NCBI RefSeq assembly: GCF_019774615.1
Contig: NZ_CP081497.1
Location: 2,480,001-2,544,000, forward strand
Direction: 5' to 3'
DNA: 64,000 nt
From: Streptomyces sp. BHT-5-2
Lineage (GTDB): Bacteria; Actinomycetota; Actinomycetes; Streptomycetales; Streptomycetaceae
How positions within the stretch are numbered: the stretch's first letter is position 1; each line of letters begins with the position of its first letter. This document shows, piece by piece, positions 1 through 8,156 of this stretch. Under the pieces are notes generated by a model that was not told the DNA's origin, did not search any database, and was given only the letters and a program-made list of their open reading frames with translations. Both the position numbers and the translations under genes were made by a program.

Positions 1-858
1 TGCGAGTTGCGCTGGATCTTCGCCTGTGTCGACGAGCGCGTCGATCTCGCGGCTGTGGAGGAGCACCGAACCGTCTCCGTCAGGACGGATCTCGACGTGC
101 GGCGCGTGCATGGCTCGGTGAACCGGGACCTGAGCACAGCCGATCCGGGTGACGGCGCCGGGTTCCCGGCGCATCGGCAAGTGCCGTGCGACGAGCCCGG
201 CGACGTGGGAGGCGTGGGGACCTGCCGCGTTCACGACGATGTCGACGTCGAGACAGCTCCCATCGGACAGACCAACTGTCCGGATGCTCCCGTCGGCACC
301 GGTGCCGACGTCACAGACCGCGGTGCCGGACCGGAGCTCGGCGCCGGACGCAACGGCCTGGCCGACCAGGCGGCCGACGAGATGCCGTCCGTGCACCCAG
401 GCTTCGTCGGCGTAGAACACGACTGGAACTTCACCGGGCATCGTGAGGGCAGGTTCGAGGCGGCGGCGCACCTCGGCCCCCGTGTACACCTCGACCCGGT
501 AGTCCCGCTCAGCCAGCAGTCCGGCGGTTTTGAGGAGCTTCGCCTCCGCTGCGGGATCGTCTGCCCAGCGCAGGTGGCCGCTCGGATACCACCATGAGTC
601 CGGCCCGATGGCCCGGGCGAGTTCACGGTGAGCTGCCATTCCCGCGACGTTCAGGTCGAAGTAGGACTTGCGCGCGGTCTTGTTGCTGGCGTTGACCCAC
701 GAGAAAGACCAGTCGGTGACGCCTTCGCCCGGCTGGCCTGCATCGATGAAGACCACCTTGGCGCCGTGCCGGGACAGGTTCCAGCCCACGCTGGCTCCGA
801 GGATGCCCACTCCGATGACAGCGACACGTTCAGGCAGCTTCGCGAACCCGACCCTCAC
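1..858 (-). CDS. FAD-dependent oxidoreductase (DAO family), 3' end outside window
   Basis: The first 286 codons of a D-amino-acid-oxidase/glycine-oxidase-type flavoprotein are present; the C-terminus lies beyond base 1. A dinucleotide-binding motif (VIGVGILGASVG) sits at about residues 14-25, followed by the acidic residue ending beta-2 (VVFIDAG). The later VNAAGPHA stretch is typical of the FAD domain. I chose GTG at 858 because a purine-rich ribosome site (GGGAAGGGGG) lies just upstream and an in-frame TGA precedes it. The family oxidises amines or amino acids using FAD; the substrate cannot be told here. No operon partner is visible. Confidence 0.85.
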   Translation of the reverse strand, partial: MRVGFAKLPERVAVIGVGILGASVGWNLSRHGAKVVFIDAGQPGEGVTDWSFSWVNASNKTARKSYFDLNVAGMAAHRELARAIGPDSWWYPSGHLRWADDPAAEAKLLKTAGLLAERDYRVEVYTGAEVRRRLEPALTMPGEVPVVFYADEAWVHGRHLVGRLVGQAVASGAELRSGTAVCDVGTGADGSIRTVGLSDGSCLDVDIVVNAAGPHASHVAGLVARHLPMRREPGAVTRIGCAQVPVHRAMHAPHVEIRPDGDGSVLLHSREIDALVDTGEDPAQLA

Positions 859-1258
859 GAACGCCCCCTTCCCAGATCACGGCGAACTCCCTTTCTAACA
901 GGCGAACATGTGGAACGGACAGCAGAGAAACGGGAATGGCTTGGGCAGTAGCCGTATCCGGCGTGGCCGGCCAGGTCGGAGGGTTTGACCTTCTCGCGGG
1001 AGGCCGCGCAGGGCACGGGCGTGGGCGACGCCGATCCCCGGTGGGCACTCCGGCGGGCCCCTGAACGTGGTGGGGCAGGCCCTGCATCGGGTCTTCACGG
1101 CAGGCGGTGAAGACCCGGGAGCTCCCGGCGGGTTGAGCGCGCGTGTGTGCCGAGAGCGGAATGAACCGTTTCTTGACCGCCCGCTACCTATTCGCCTGTT
1201 CGCTCGCCTGCCAGGGTTCTCGTGCGCACCACTGAGGTACGGGGAGAGAGGACTCTCG
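859..1258. other. Intergenic region, no gene seen
   Basis: About 400 bases separate the divergent oxidoreductase and lectin genes. No reading frame here has convincing protein-like composition on either strand. It presumably carries the promoters of both genes. The only clear signal is the lectin ribosome site GGGGAGAGAGG at its right end. Confidence 0.5.
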
Positions 1259-1858
1259 GTGAACCTGAAGGTGAGATCGGCGCTGGTGGCCGGCCTGCTG
1301 GCGGCTGCGGCAATGGCGGGAACAACGGGCACCGCCCAAGCGAACACCTACCAGTACAACGTGATGCTCCAGGACTACGCCACCGGCTACTGCCTGGACT
1401 CCAACGGTGGCGACGTCTACACCAATCCGTGCCAGCCCGGTAATCCGTGGCAGCGGTGGAACGTCGTGTCCTACGACGGCAACGTCGGTGGCTACTACGA
1501 CCGGGTGCAGATCGTCCATCGCAAGGAGGGCAACTGCCTTCGAGTCCAGTGGTCGCATTCCGTCTCGGATCCCAGCTGGTTTGCAACCCGCGCGGCCGGG
1601 TGCAGTTCGAGCGACTACCACGACCAGTGGAACATGACCTGGGTCGGCAACAGCTCCGGCAACCCTCGCAACAGTTGGCAGTTCGCCAACTACCAGGCGG
1701 ACTCCAATCTCAACGAGGTGCTCTGCCTTGATCGCGGGCAGGACGGACACCACAACCAGCTGCTGTGGGACCAGGGCCACCCGCAGGGCGCCCCGGTCGC
1801 CAAGACCACCTGCTACAACCACACCAACCGGTACCAGATGTGGAACATGGTCCATTGA
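1259..1858 (+). CDS. Secreted ricin-type beta-trefoil lectin-like protein
   Basis: This 199-residue protein starts with a signal peptide (positively charged start, hydrophobic core AALVAGLLAAAA-like, AQA cleavage site near residue 28). The rest is one beta-trefoil unit with repeated QRW/DQW/YQMW motifs (QRWNVV, DQWNMTW, YQMWNMVH), the QxW signature of carbohydrate-binding ricin B domains, and paired cysteines. The GTG start at 1259 follows a strong ribosome site (GGGGAGAGAGG) and gives the signal peptide directly; longer upstream readings lack one. It has no attached catalytic domain, so it probably binds sugars outside the cell. The ligand is unknown. Confidence 0.8.
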   Translation: MNLKVRSALVAGLLAAAAMAGTTGTAQANTYQYNVMLQDYATGYCLDSNGGDVYTNPCQPGNPWQRWNVVSYDGNVGGYYDRVQIVHRKEGNCLRVQWSHSVSDPSWFATRAAGCSSSDYHDQWNMTWVGNSSGNPRNSWQFANYQADSNLNEVLCLDRGQDGHHNQLLWDQGHPQGAPVAKTTCYNHTNRYQMWNMVH

Positions 1859-2033
1859 GCGTGGTCGAGGGGTCGGGTGACGGACTCGTCGGCAGAACGC
1901 CGTGTGGGGGCTGCGCGGATCTCTCTTCCTGAACGGCGGTCCGCCGCTGTGGGCCGTAGCTGTCCGGGCTGAAGGGCACAGACGCGTTACGGGCACGGCG
2001 GGCTCGCGGTAGCTGTGGTGCGGCGCCTGTGGT

Positions 2034-2862
2034 CGATACGGGCGAGGGCGGGATCTCGGAGTACCACACCCGTTATGGCGGGGACCTGATCTGGGAAGTG
2101 GGGACGGGCTACTTCGGCTGTCGCACCCCGGACGGAGACTTCGCCGCCGGGAATCCGCCCGGAAGGCAGCGTGGGAGAGCGTCCGTGGAGTTTCCCTGAA
2201 ACTTTCGCAAGGGCGAAGCCCGGGAAGGGCGGGGTCTAGGGCGCTTCTGACGAATCCGAAGACGTCACACCCGACTTCATCGTTGTGGACGGCGCCGAGG
2301 GAGGCGCCGGGGCCGCTCCGCTGGAATTCGTCGACCACGTCGGCACGCCCTTGACCGAAGGGCTCATAACGGTCCGCAACGCCTTGGTCGGGACGGGGCT
2401 ACGGGACCGCATCCGCATCGGGGCGAGCGGCAAGGTCGCCACCGGTGCGGACATCGTCAAACGGCTGGTCCAAGGCGCGGACTACACCAATGCGGCGCGG
2501 GCCATGATGTTCGCGGTCGGCTGCATCCAGTCACCACGCTGCCACGCCAACACCTGCCCCGTGGGCGTCGCCACGCAGGATCCCCACCGGGCACGGGCGC
2601 TCCATGTGCCGGACAAGTACCTACGTGTCCAACGCTTTCAACAGGCCACGGTGCACAGCGCCATGGAGATCATGGCCGCCCTCGGCGCAACGGAACCCTC
2701 GCAGCTGCATCCTCGTATGCTCTACCGGCGCATCTCGCCGCACGCCGTCGCGTCGTACGACGAGCTGTTCACTTGGCTGGCGCCCGGGCAACTGATTTCC
2801 GGCGATCGCCGCCCCGAGGATCGGGCACGCGCGGCTGCGCCACGTCGACAGTCGATACCCGC
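2034..2862 (+). pseudogene. Decayed FMN-binding glutamate synthase (GltB-like) gene
   Basis: Three pieces of one family appear in order but in different frames. They are DTGEGGISEYH..GGDLIWEVGTGYFGCR at 2034-2115, KLSQGAKPG at about 2196-2235 followed by a stop, and a long piece at about 2274-2862 with DFIVVDGAEGG, GASGKVATG and the cysteine-rich CIQSPRCHANTCPVGVATQ. In intact family members these blocks lie in the same order with about 70 more residues between the second and third, so there is an internal deletion plus frameshifts. The N-terminal half is missing entirely. The enzyme would have transferred amide nitrogen to 2-oxoglutarate; it cannot work here. The next small gene is in the same frame but has its own start. 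Confidence 0.8.
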
Positions 2863-2989
2863 ACTGTGCCCACCAGCCATTTCACTGGCATTTGATCGGC
2901 CGTGGTTAGCGTCAGCGCCGTCCGAGGGGTCCTGCTTCAGTGCGCCATGCACTGTGACCCATCACTACAGAGGAAGGACGCTCAGCAGC

Positions 2990-3199
2990 ATGAGCAACAC
3001 GTCCCGCATTGAGACCCGTGAGATAGCCGACGACGACCTCGACAACGTCGCGGGTGGTCTCTCCATCAGCGGCTCCGTGAACGGCCTGACCGCCACGTTC
3101 GCCCCGGGTCCCAATGGCATCCCCATCCTGACCGGCGGCTCCGTGAAGTCCGTCAGCCTCACGGTCTCCGACATCCCTCTGGGCCCGCTCCACGGCTGA
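2990..3199 (+). CDS. Small protein with double-glycine-type leader (candidate peptide precursor)
   Basis: A 69-residue protein with an acidic N-terminal half containing REIADDDLDNVAGG (residues about 10-23), which resembles the E-L-x-x-x-x-L-x-x-V-x-GG leader motif removed by C39 peptidase transporters. The segment after GG (LSISGSVNGLT... ending LGPLHG) is rich in Gly, Ser, Thr and Pro and has no Cys. ATG 2990 is preceded by AGAGGAAGG at 2969-2977. No transporter or modifying enzyme sits beside it, so it may be an orphan or a remnant of a cluster. The precursor role is inference; that it is a real small gene is fairly likely. Confidence 0.55.
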   Translation: MSNTSRIETREIADDDLDNVAGGLSISGSVNGLTATFAPGPNGIPILTGGSVKSVSLTVSDIPLGPLHG

Positions 3200-3341
3200 G
3201 ATGCAGCTGTAGCGCGGTGCTCAGCCACCGGGCCGGGGAACCGCCCCCGGTCGTCGTGGGGTGACCAAGGGTCCTGCGTGACGTCGGCCTTCAAGACCTG
3301 GTTGTGGTCGTGGAGGCCGACTTTGCTCCGCGTGGCCGGTT

Positions 3342-3500
3342 CTACTGGCGGGAGCCTCCGGCGATGGCGGTGATGATGTCGATGGTGTCGTCGGCCGTGG
3401 CGGGTTCGTCGCGGTGTCGGATTCCAGTTGATTTCCGTTGAGGAAGAGGCGGTGGACGGCGCTGAACCGGTGACGCGGGATGCCGGCACGGGACCATGCC
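3342..3500 (-). pseudogene. Remnant of a ThiS/MoaD-like sulfur-carrier gene
   Basis: On the minus strand one frame reads HRFSAVHRLFLNGNQLESD and a neighbouring frame continues ADDTIDIITAIAGGSRQ before a TAG at 3342-3344. Together they resemble the C-terminal half of ubiquitin-fold sulfur carriers (FVNG turn, DDTV..P..GG end), with a frameshift near 3410. The N-terminal half is not recognisable. Nothing nearby belongs to thiamine or molybdopterin synthesis. Weak call based on a short match. Confidence 0.35.
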
Positions 3501-3527
3501 GGCCCCGTGCCGGCCCCGCGCCCGCGG

Positions 3528-4382
3528 CTACAGCACTCCCGCGTCCCGCGCCGTCCACACCGACGGGATCAGCGGGCGGTAGCCCAGTTCGTGACGGATG
3601 CGGGTCGTCGACATCACGGTGTGCCACTGGTCCGGGGCGTCCCTCTCGTACGCCTCCTGCGGCACCGGCAGGCCCTGGAACTGGAAGAGGTCGACCGTGG
3701 TGACCGGGGCATCGTCGGCGATGTTGTAGACGCCGTGCGCTCCCGGCGCGTACAGCAACCGCTGCAGGCCCTGCGCCACATCCACGTGGTGGCCCATGTG
3801 CAGGCGCTGCATGGCGGGCCAGTCCAACGCCCACTTCATCGCGTTGGCCAGGTGCGGGTCCCCGTCGCCGTACACGAACGGCAACCGTCCGATGCGCAGG
3901 TCGTCCAGGCCGTCCAGCGCTCCGAGAGCGCGCTCCGCCTCCCACTTGGACTCGGGGTAGGCGCCCCAGAAATTACCGCCAGGCACCGTCTCGTCACCCT
4001 CGACCAGCGCCCTGCCGCGCCCCATGCCGTACACGAGTGCGGTGCTGACCTGCACGAATCGCCGGACGCCCGAGGCCACTGCGGCCCGGCCCAGCTCGAC
4101 GGCCGCGTCCCGGTTGACCGCCCGTGCCTCCTCGTCGGGCACCCCGCGGAAGGCGGCGGCGACGTTCACCACCGCGTCCACGCCGGCCGTCGCCTTGCCG
4201 AGCACCTCCACATCGCGCAGGTCGCCGACCAGCACCTGGGCGCCGAGCCCGGCGAAGTGCTCGCCGCGCGCCGCGTCCCGCACCAGGACCCGCACCTCGT
4301 CGCCGGGCCTCGCGCCGTGCAGCAGTCGCGGCACGAACCGCCGCCCGACCTGGCCCGTCGCTCCTGTCACCAACATCAGCAT
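3528..4382 (-). CDS. NAD(P)-dependent epimerase/dehydratase (extended SDR)
   Basis: A 284-residue extended short-chain dehydrogenase. It has the Rossmann motif VTGATGQVGRRFVPRLL at about residues 5-21, the GDLRD block after beta-3, VSTALVYG, and YPESKWEAE, where Tyr and Lys of YxxxK are the catalytic pair. Substrate is likely a nucleotide sugar or a related carbonyl compound; it cannot be specified. ATG at 4382 is chosen because GAGGAGGC sits five bases upstream. It is divergent from the MmyB-type regulator at 4510, 127 bp away. This SDR/regulator pairing is common in Streptomyces and suggests that the regulator controls it. Confidence 0.85.
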   Translation of the reverse strand: MLMLVTGATGQVGRRFVPRLLHGARPGDEVRVLVRDAARGEHFAGLGAQVLVGDLRDVEVLGKATAGVDAVVNVAAAFRGVPDEEARAVNRDAAVELGRAAVASGVRRFVQVSTALVYGMGRGRALVEGDETVPGGNFWGAYPESKWEAERALGALDGLDDLRIGRLPFVYGDGDPHLANAMKWALDWPAMQRLHMGHHVDVAQGLQRLLYAPGAHGVYNIADDAPVTTVDLFQFQGLPVPQEAYERDAPDQWHTVMSTTRIRHELGYRPLIPSVWTARDAGVL

Positions 4383-4453
4383 GGCTGCCTCCTCGTCGTC
4401 GTAGCCATGCCCAAAGCCTGCGGGGACGGCCCGAACGGCGGGAGAGACGCGGT

Positions 4454-4480
4454 TATCCACGGACCGGCACTCCCTGGATA
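4454..4480. promoter_or_regulatory. Possible operator between SDR and MmyB regulator genes
   Basis: TATCCA at 4454-4459 and TGGATA at 4475-4480 form a 6-bp inverted repeat with a 15-base spacer, 30 bases before the regulator start and 72 bases before the SDR start. Position fits an autoregulatory site for the divergent pair. The repeat is short, so chance is possible. Confidence 0.3.
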
Positions 4481-4509
4481 GGAGCCCGGGGCCGGGGGAT
4501 CCTGGAACC

Positions 4510-5346
4510 GTGAACCGCACCGAACTCGCCGACTTCCTGCGCCGATCCCGCACCCGCCTGGACCCCTCCGACGTGGGCCTGAGCGCGGGGCCTCGGCGCC
4601 GCACCCCGGGCCTGCGCCGCGAGGAGGTGGCGCAGCTCGCAGGGATGTCCACGGACTACTACACGCGCCTGGAACAGCGCCGCGGCTCCCACCCCTCGCG
4701 GCAGATGCTCGCCGCCCTCGCCCGCGCCCTGCGGCTCACGGACGCCGAGCGCGACCACCTGTTCCATCTGGCGGGCCAGGAGCCCCCGCGGCCCGGCGGC
4801 TCCTCGGGCCACGTCCGCCCGGGGCTGCTCCTGATCCTGGACCGGCTGCACGACCTCCCGGCGTCGGTACTGAGCGACTGGGGCGAGGTGCTCGCCCAGA
4901 ACACGATGTCGGCGGCCCTGACCGGCGGCCACACCGGGACCAATGTGATCCGTCGCTGGTTCATGGTGCCGGGCACGCGGGACCTCTTCCCGCCCGAGAA
5001 CCACGAGCAGCTCGCCCGCGCGCACGTGGCGAGCCTGCGGGCGGTCACCGCGGCCCGCCCCGACGACCCGGGCCCGGCCGCCCTCGTTGCCGAACTCCGC
5101 GCTGCGTCACGGGAGTTCGAGCATCTCTGGAAGTCGCATGACGTCGTGGTGCGCCGCCCGTCGCCGAAGCGCTTCCTGCACCCCGTGGTCGGCGTCCTCG
5201 ACCTCGACTGCGAAGTGCTGCTCAGCGACGGCCACGGCCACGGCCAGCAACTCGTCGTCCACTCGGCACAGCCGGGCACACAGACGTACCAGCGACTCGA
5301 ACTGCTCCGGGTCGTCGGCCTCCAGGACCTGACGCCCAGCTCGTAG
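4510..5346 (+). CDS. XRE-family regulator with MmyB-like ligand-binding domain
   Basis: A 278-residue transcription regulator. The N-terminal helix-turn-helix (LADFLRRSRTRL ... RTPGLRREEVAQLAGMS, then YYTRLEQ) is the hallmark of this family. The rest (NWGEVLAQN-like SDWGEVLAQNTMSAAL, RWFMVPGTRDLFP) is the PAS-like MmyB domain thought to bind a small lipophilic ligand. GTG at 4510 gives the conserved start. The divergent SDR is the expected target. The gene ends 93 bases before the convergent unknown gene at 5440. Confidence 0.9.
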   Translation: MNRTELADFLRRSRTRLDPSDVGLSAGPRRRTPGLRREEVAQLAGMSTDYYTRLEQRRGSHPSRQMLAALARALRLTDAERDHLFHLAGQEPPRPGGSSGHVRPGLLLILDRLHDLPASVLSDWGEVLAQNTMSAALTGGHTGTNVIRRWFMVPGTRDLFPPENHEQLARAHVASLRAVTAARPDDPGPAALVAELRAASREFEHLWKSHDVVVRRPSPKRFLHPVVGVLDLDCEVLLSDGHGHGQQLVVHSAQPGTQTYQRLELLRVVGLQDLTPSS

Positions 5347-5439
5347 GGGAGACATGTGACGCGGTAGGTGTCGGCCGCTGCCGTACGATCCTGGGTGGCC
5401 GCCTGGTCGTGGCGGACGCGGCCAGTCCCATGGTCGCCC

Positions 5440-6345
5440 CTACGACAGCTGGTCCAAAGAGATTTGGGACACGGGGTGGGCGATGCTGCTGGAGTTCTGG
5501 TCGAAGTCATTGCCGGAAGGCGTGTAGGTCGCCGTCGAGTTGCGCGGCCCGTCCGGGCCGGAGTGCATGTTGTTGTCCGGTCCGGTGTAGGTGCTGGCCT
5601 GGATGCTGACCGGCACGACGTACGGGTTCGTGAACGCCGGCGGCACCATGACCTGAACGATGTCGTAGTCGGCGAAGTCCTGGTGCTGGTGGATGAACGT
5701 CCCCCCGGGAGGCAGGGTGGTGACGTGGTAGTACGGCCCGACGAGGAGGCACAATTTGGAGTTCGCCGTGGTGGGCAGGTTGCCCCCGGTGAGGTTGTTG
5801 AACAGCTGGAACTCCGTCACGGTCGGGGTCTGCGTGCCGAGCAGCGTGGCTGTGGAGTGCACGAAGTAGAGGTCCACCGGGTTGGACCCAGGGGGAGGTG
5901 TCGAGGGTTGTGCCGGGACCACCGCGGCGAGGGCCCCCATGCTTCGCGACAGGTCGGTACAGAGGTCGTTGCCGGTCGGCACCGCGTTCACCGCGCCATT
6001 GGGCATCTGGGCGGGCAGCGCGCTGTTGGTCGGCAGGCAGAGGTTGAGCCCGATGTTCACCGAGGTCTTCTGTCCCCCGTCGAGGTGTGTCTGGTCCAAG
6101 TAGCGCAGGATTTGCGGACAGGCGCAGTCGCTGGGAGTGGAGAGTGCCGTGATCGCGTGGCCGGGCGGTTGGACCCCGTTCCACCGCGTGAACGGCGGCA
6201 GCGCCAAGGTCACCTGCACCGGAGAGGTGGTGTCGTTGGGGGAGAAATTCCCGTCGAAGATCGTCAACATGCCGGTCGGCGGGGTCGACGTGGAGAACTG
6301 GACCGTCTGCGACCCTACAAAGAGGCTGACCAGGTTCGCTGTCAC
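5440..6345 (-). CDS. Unknown 301-residue protein
   Basis: I do not recognise this protein. The first half is beta-rich and hydrophobic (VSLFVGSQTVQFSTS..., MLTIFDGNFSP, VQVTLALPPFTRW), with no signal peptide and no membrane helix. It has a CACP motif near residue 75 and a few other cysteines, an HQHQDFADYD stretch near residue 220 and a Gly/Asn/Ser-rich tail. The GTG start at 6345 is well supported by GGGAGGAG seven bases upstream. The gene stands alone. The composition suggests an all-beta, perhaps metal-binding or structural protein, but that is only an impression. Confidence 0.65.
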   Translation of the reverse strand: MTANLVSLFVGSQTVQFSTSTPPTGMLTIFDGNFSPNDTTSPVQVTLALPPFTRWNGVQPPGHAITALSTPSDCACPQILRYLDQTHLDGGQKTSVNIGLNLCLPTNSALPAQMPNGAVNAVPTGNDLCTDLSRSMGALAAVVPAQPSTPPPGSNPVDLYFVHSTATLLGTQTPTVTEFQLFNNLTGGNLPTTANSKLCLLVGPYYHVTTLPPGGTFIHQHQDFADYDIVQVMVPPAFTNPYVVPVSIQASTYTGPDNNMHSGPDGPRNSTATYTPSGNDFDQNSSSIAHPVSQISLDQLS

Positions 6346-6729
6346 TGCCGTACTCCTCCCGAGGCGTGGACGCGATGCGGGCCCCGAGCGCAGTCCCGAC
6401 ATGCCGCCAACTCGCCCTACCCGCCCGCTCCTCGTACTGTATGACCGCCTTCCGGTTCGCCGTGAGGCGCGCAGACGTGGTGCCCGGAGCAGGCCCGCGG
6501 CGCGCATGCCGGGTCCCGCACCCCACGCTGCTGCGTGCGCCGCCTGTACTCTCCCGTTTGCGACAGTGGGGGCGCGCTGGCGCAGCGCCGCCGACCACGG
6601 GCGGGTCGGTCGTCCCCGAGCTGCGTCTGACCGCGGAGCGCGACTTACCGTGCAGCGTATGGGGTGGCGGTCCGCACTCTTCCCGCACGCCGGCTCACGG
6701 CGGCGCGGGCGTACGCGCACCGGCACGGT
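6346..6729. other. Intergenic region, nothing recognised
   Basis: About 380 bases between the unknown gene and the P-loop remnant. The readings on both strands look like ordinary GC-rich shadow frames with no family motifs. It contains the promoter side of the minus-strand unknown gene. Confidence 0.4.
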
Positions 6730-7110
6730 TGGTGTGGGTGACGGGCAATTCAGGACTGGTAAGTCCACGGTCTGCGGGGTGTTGCGAGCGCGTGGCTACG
6801 TTGCGCTCGACGCCGACGAGGACGGCTTCAGCCGCTGGATCGACCGAGCCGAGGGCGAGGTTGTGGTGGATCCTCCGTAACCGGTTCCTGGAGGCTGGCT
6901 CGACCGCTACGGGTGGGCGATCGTCCGTGAGCGCGTTGAGGCCCTCGTCGAGGAGTCTCGTTGCCGGATCGCGTTCTCGTGTGGGTCGGCGGAGAACGAG
7001 GCGGATGTCCGCGATCTTTTCGACCTCATCGTGTGCCTGGTGATCGACGAGGACGCCCTCCGCCACCGGCTCGCGACCCGCGCCGGGTGGCCGCTCAGCG
7101 GCAGTCCACA
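6730..7110 (+). pseudogene. Broken P-loop NTPase (small kinase-like) gene
   Basis: One frame reads LVWVTGNSG, a neighbouring frame continues TGKSTVCGVLRARGYVALDADEDGFSRW, so a single-base loss splits the Walker A motif. The same second frame then has a TAA at 6878-6880 and continues GGWLDRYGWAIVRERVEAL ... RIAFSCGSAENEADVRDLFDLIVCLVIDEDALRHRLATR. Intact relatives are about 170-190 residue AAA/adenylate-kinase-like proteins with Walker A, a middle helix and the R-L-x-x-R lid. The frameshift and stop make this non-functional. The C-terminus is also lost. Confidence 0.7.
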
Positions 7111-7154
7111 ACCTCCACGCCCCCCTCACCCGGCGAACCTACGTGGCCGGAGCA

Positions 7155-7388
7155 TTAGGCCGGGCCGGTGGGGTCGTGGGTGATCAGGTCGCCTGGCTGG
7201 CACTGGAGGACGTCGCAGATTCTCGACAGCGTTGAGAAGCGGATGGCCTTGGCCCGCCCGTTCTTGAGCACGGACAGATTGACGACGGTGATGCCTACTT
7301 GTGCGGACAGTTCGGTGAGCGTCATGCCGCGTTCGGCGAGGATCCGGTCGAGGTGGATGCGGATCGAGTGGAGTTCCTCTTCGGGCAT
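7155..7388 (-). CDS. Small XRE-family regulator (Cro/CI type)
   Basis: A 77-residue single-domain helix-turn-helix protein: LDRILAERGMTLTELSAQVG, then ITVVNLSVLKNGRAKAIRFSTLSRICDVLQCQPGDLI, the standard five-helix XRE fold. This form usually accompanies DUF2975 membrane proteins. Its ATG at 7388 overlaps the stop of the upstream DUF2975 gene by one base (TGATG), so the two are co-translated. Probably a local repressor whose activity is linked to the membrane partner. Confidence 0.9.
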   Translation of the reverse strand: MPEEELHSIRIHLDRILAERGMTLTELSAQVGITVVNLSVLKNGRAKAIRFSTLSRICDVLQCQPGDLITHDPTGPA

Positions 7389-7975
7389 CAGATGGTTCCT
7401 TCGAGGTCCTCCCGCATGCGCACGCCCTCGCGCATGATCTTCCCCATGATCACCGCGGCGAGGCCGGCGAGGACGAGCACCAGTGGCCCGGAGAGCGTCG
7501 GCCCGGAACCTACGACCGGCGCCATGCTCCCGACCAGCCAGGACTGCGACCAGCCGACGACGAGGCCGGCCAGCGGTGTGCCCAAGGTGACGAACCAGCC
7601 GAGAGTGGAGAGCCGTTGCGACACCGTGTCGGTGAACGGCCCCTGCCGATGGACGGCCTTGAGCAGCCGGGAGAAGAGCAGCAGCGCGAGGGAGCCGAAC
7701 AGCAGCCAGGGCAGTTCGCCCCCGAGGTCGGCGGCGCGCTGGGCGGCGGAGGGGCCGTCCTGGCAGAGGCGCGTAGTACTGCTGGACGCCTGCACGCCCT
7801 TGCTGACCGGCAGCTTCTCCGACGCCAGCGAGGCGTTGCGCCAGAAGTCCGTCTGCACGCAGACCGCCCCGTCGTCGAGCATGTGCGTGACCCCCGTGCC
7901 GACGAAGGCGAGCCCGCAGAGCACCGCCAGCGCAAAGGTCACCGAGGCCAGGATCCTCGTGAGTCGCGAGTCCAT
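7388..7975 (-). CDS. DUF2975 membrane protein
   Basis: A 195-residue integral membrane protein with about four hydrophobic segments: residues 9-28, about 88-107, about 125-145 and about 160-180. The HRQGPF motif after the second helix is typical of DUF2975. The first loop is extracytoplasmic and contains two cysteines. It forms a two-gene operon with the XRE gene. Function is unknown; by analogy with similar pairs it may sense envelope state and modulate the regulator. The IS relic begins about 65 bases upstream of its start. Confidence 0.85.
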   Translation of the reverse strand: MDSRLTRILASVTFALAVLCGLAFVGTGVTHMLDDGAVCVQTDFWRNASLASEKLPVSKGVQASSSTTRLCQDGPSAAQRAADLGGELPWLLFGSLALLLFSRLLKAVHRQGPFTDTVSQRLSTLGWFVTLGTPLAGLVVGWSQSWLVGSMAPVVGSGPTLSGPLVLVLAGLAAVIMGKIMREGVRMREDLEGTI

Positions 7976-8040
7976 CGCACCCTTCCTTATCGTTTTTCGA
8001 TACGCCTGAGGCTAGCGGAGCATATCGATAATCGACAAGC

Positions 8041-8135
8041 TCACGGCGGTGGTCCCGGAAGGGACCAGACAGCGAACGTGAACTCCTGCCCGTGCTTGGC
8101 CTGCGCCCTCGCTTGCCTGTCGGCTGTGGCGGGGG
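8041..8135 (-). pseudogene. C-terminal scrap of a DDE transposase, cut by the IS110 element
   Basis: The minus strand encodes ATADRQARAQAKHGQEFTFAVWSLPGPPP and a stop at 8041-8043. KHGQEF matches the (R/K)HG(G/K)EF block of a DDE transposase family frequent in Streptomyces. The upstream half of the same gene lies on the other side of the IS110 element at 9596-9880, so the element split it. The usual C-terminal region after this block is gone. Confidence 0.6.
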
Positions 8136-8156
8136 GGGGTGCCCCTATGGGTTTCG

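Noticed and set aside
1184..2338. A 384-residue minus-strand frame over the lectin gene
   Set aside because: Composition is typical of an antisense shadow; the plus-strand lectin has signal peptide and QxW motifs.
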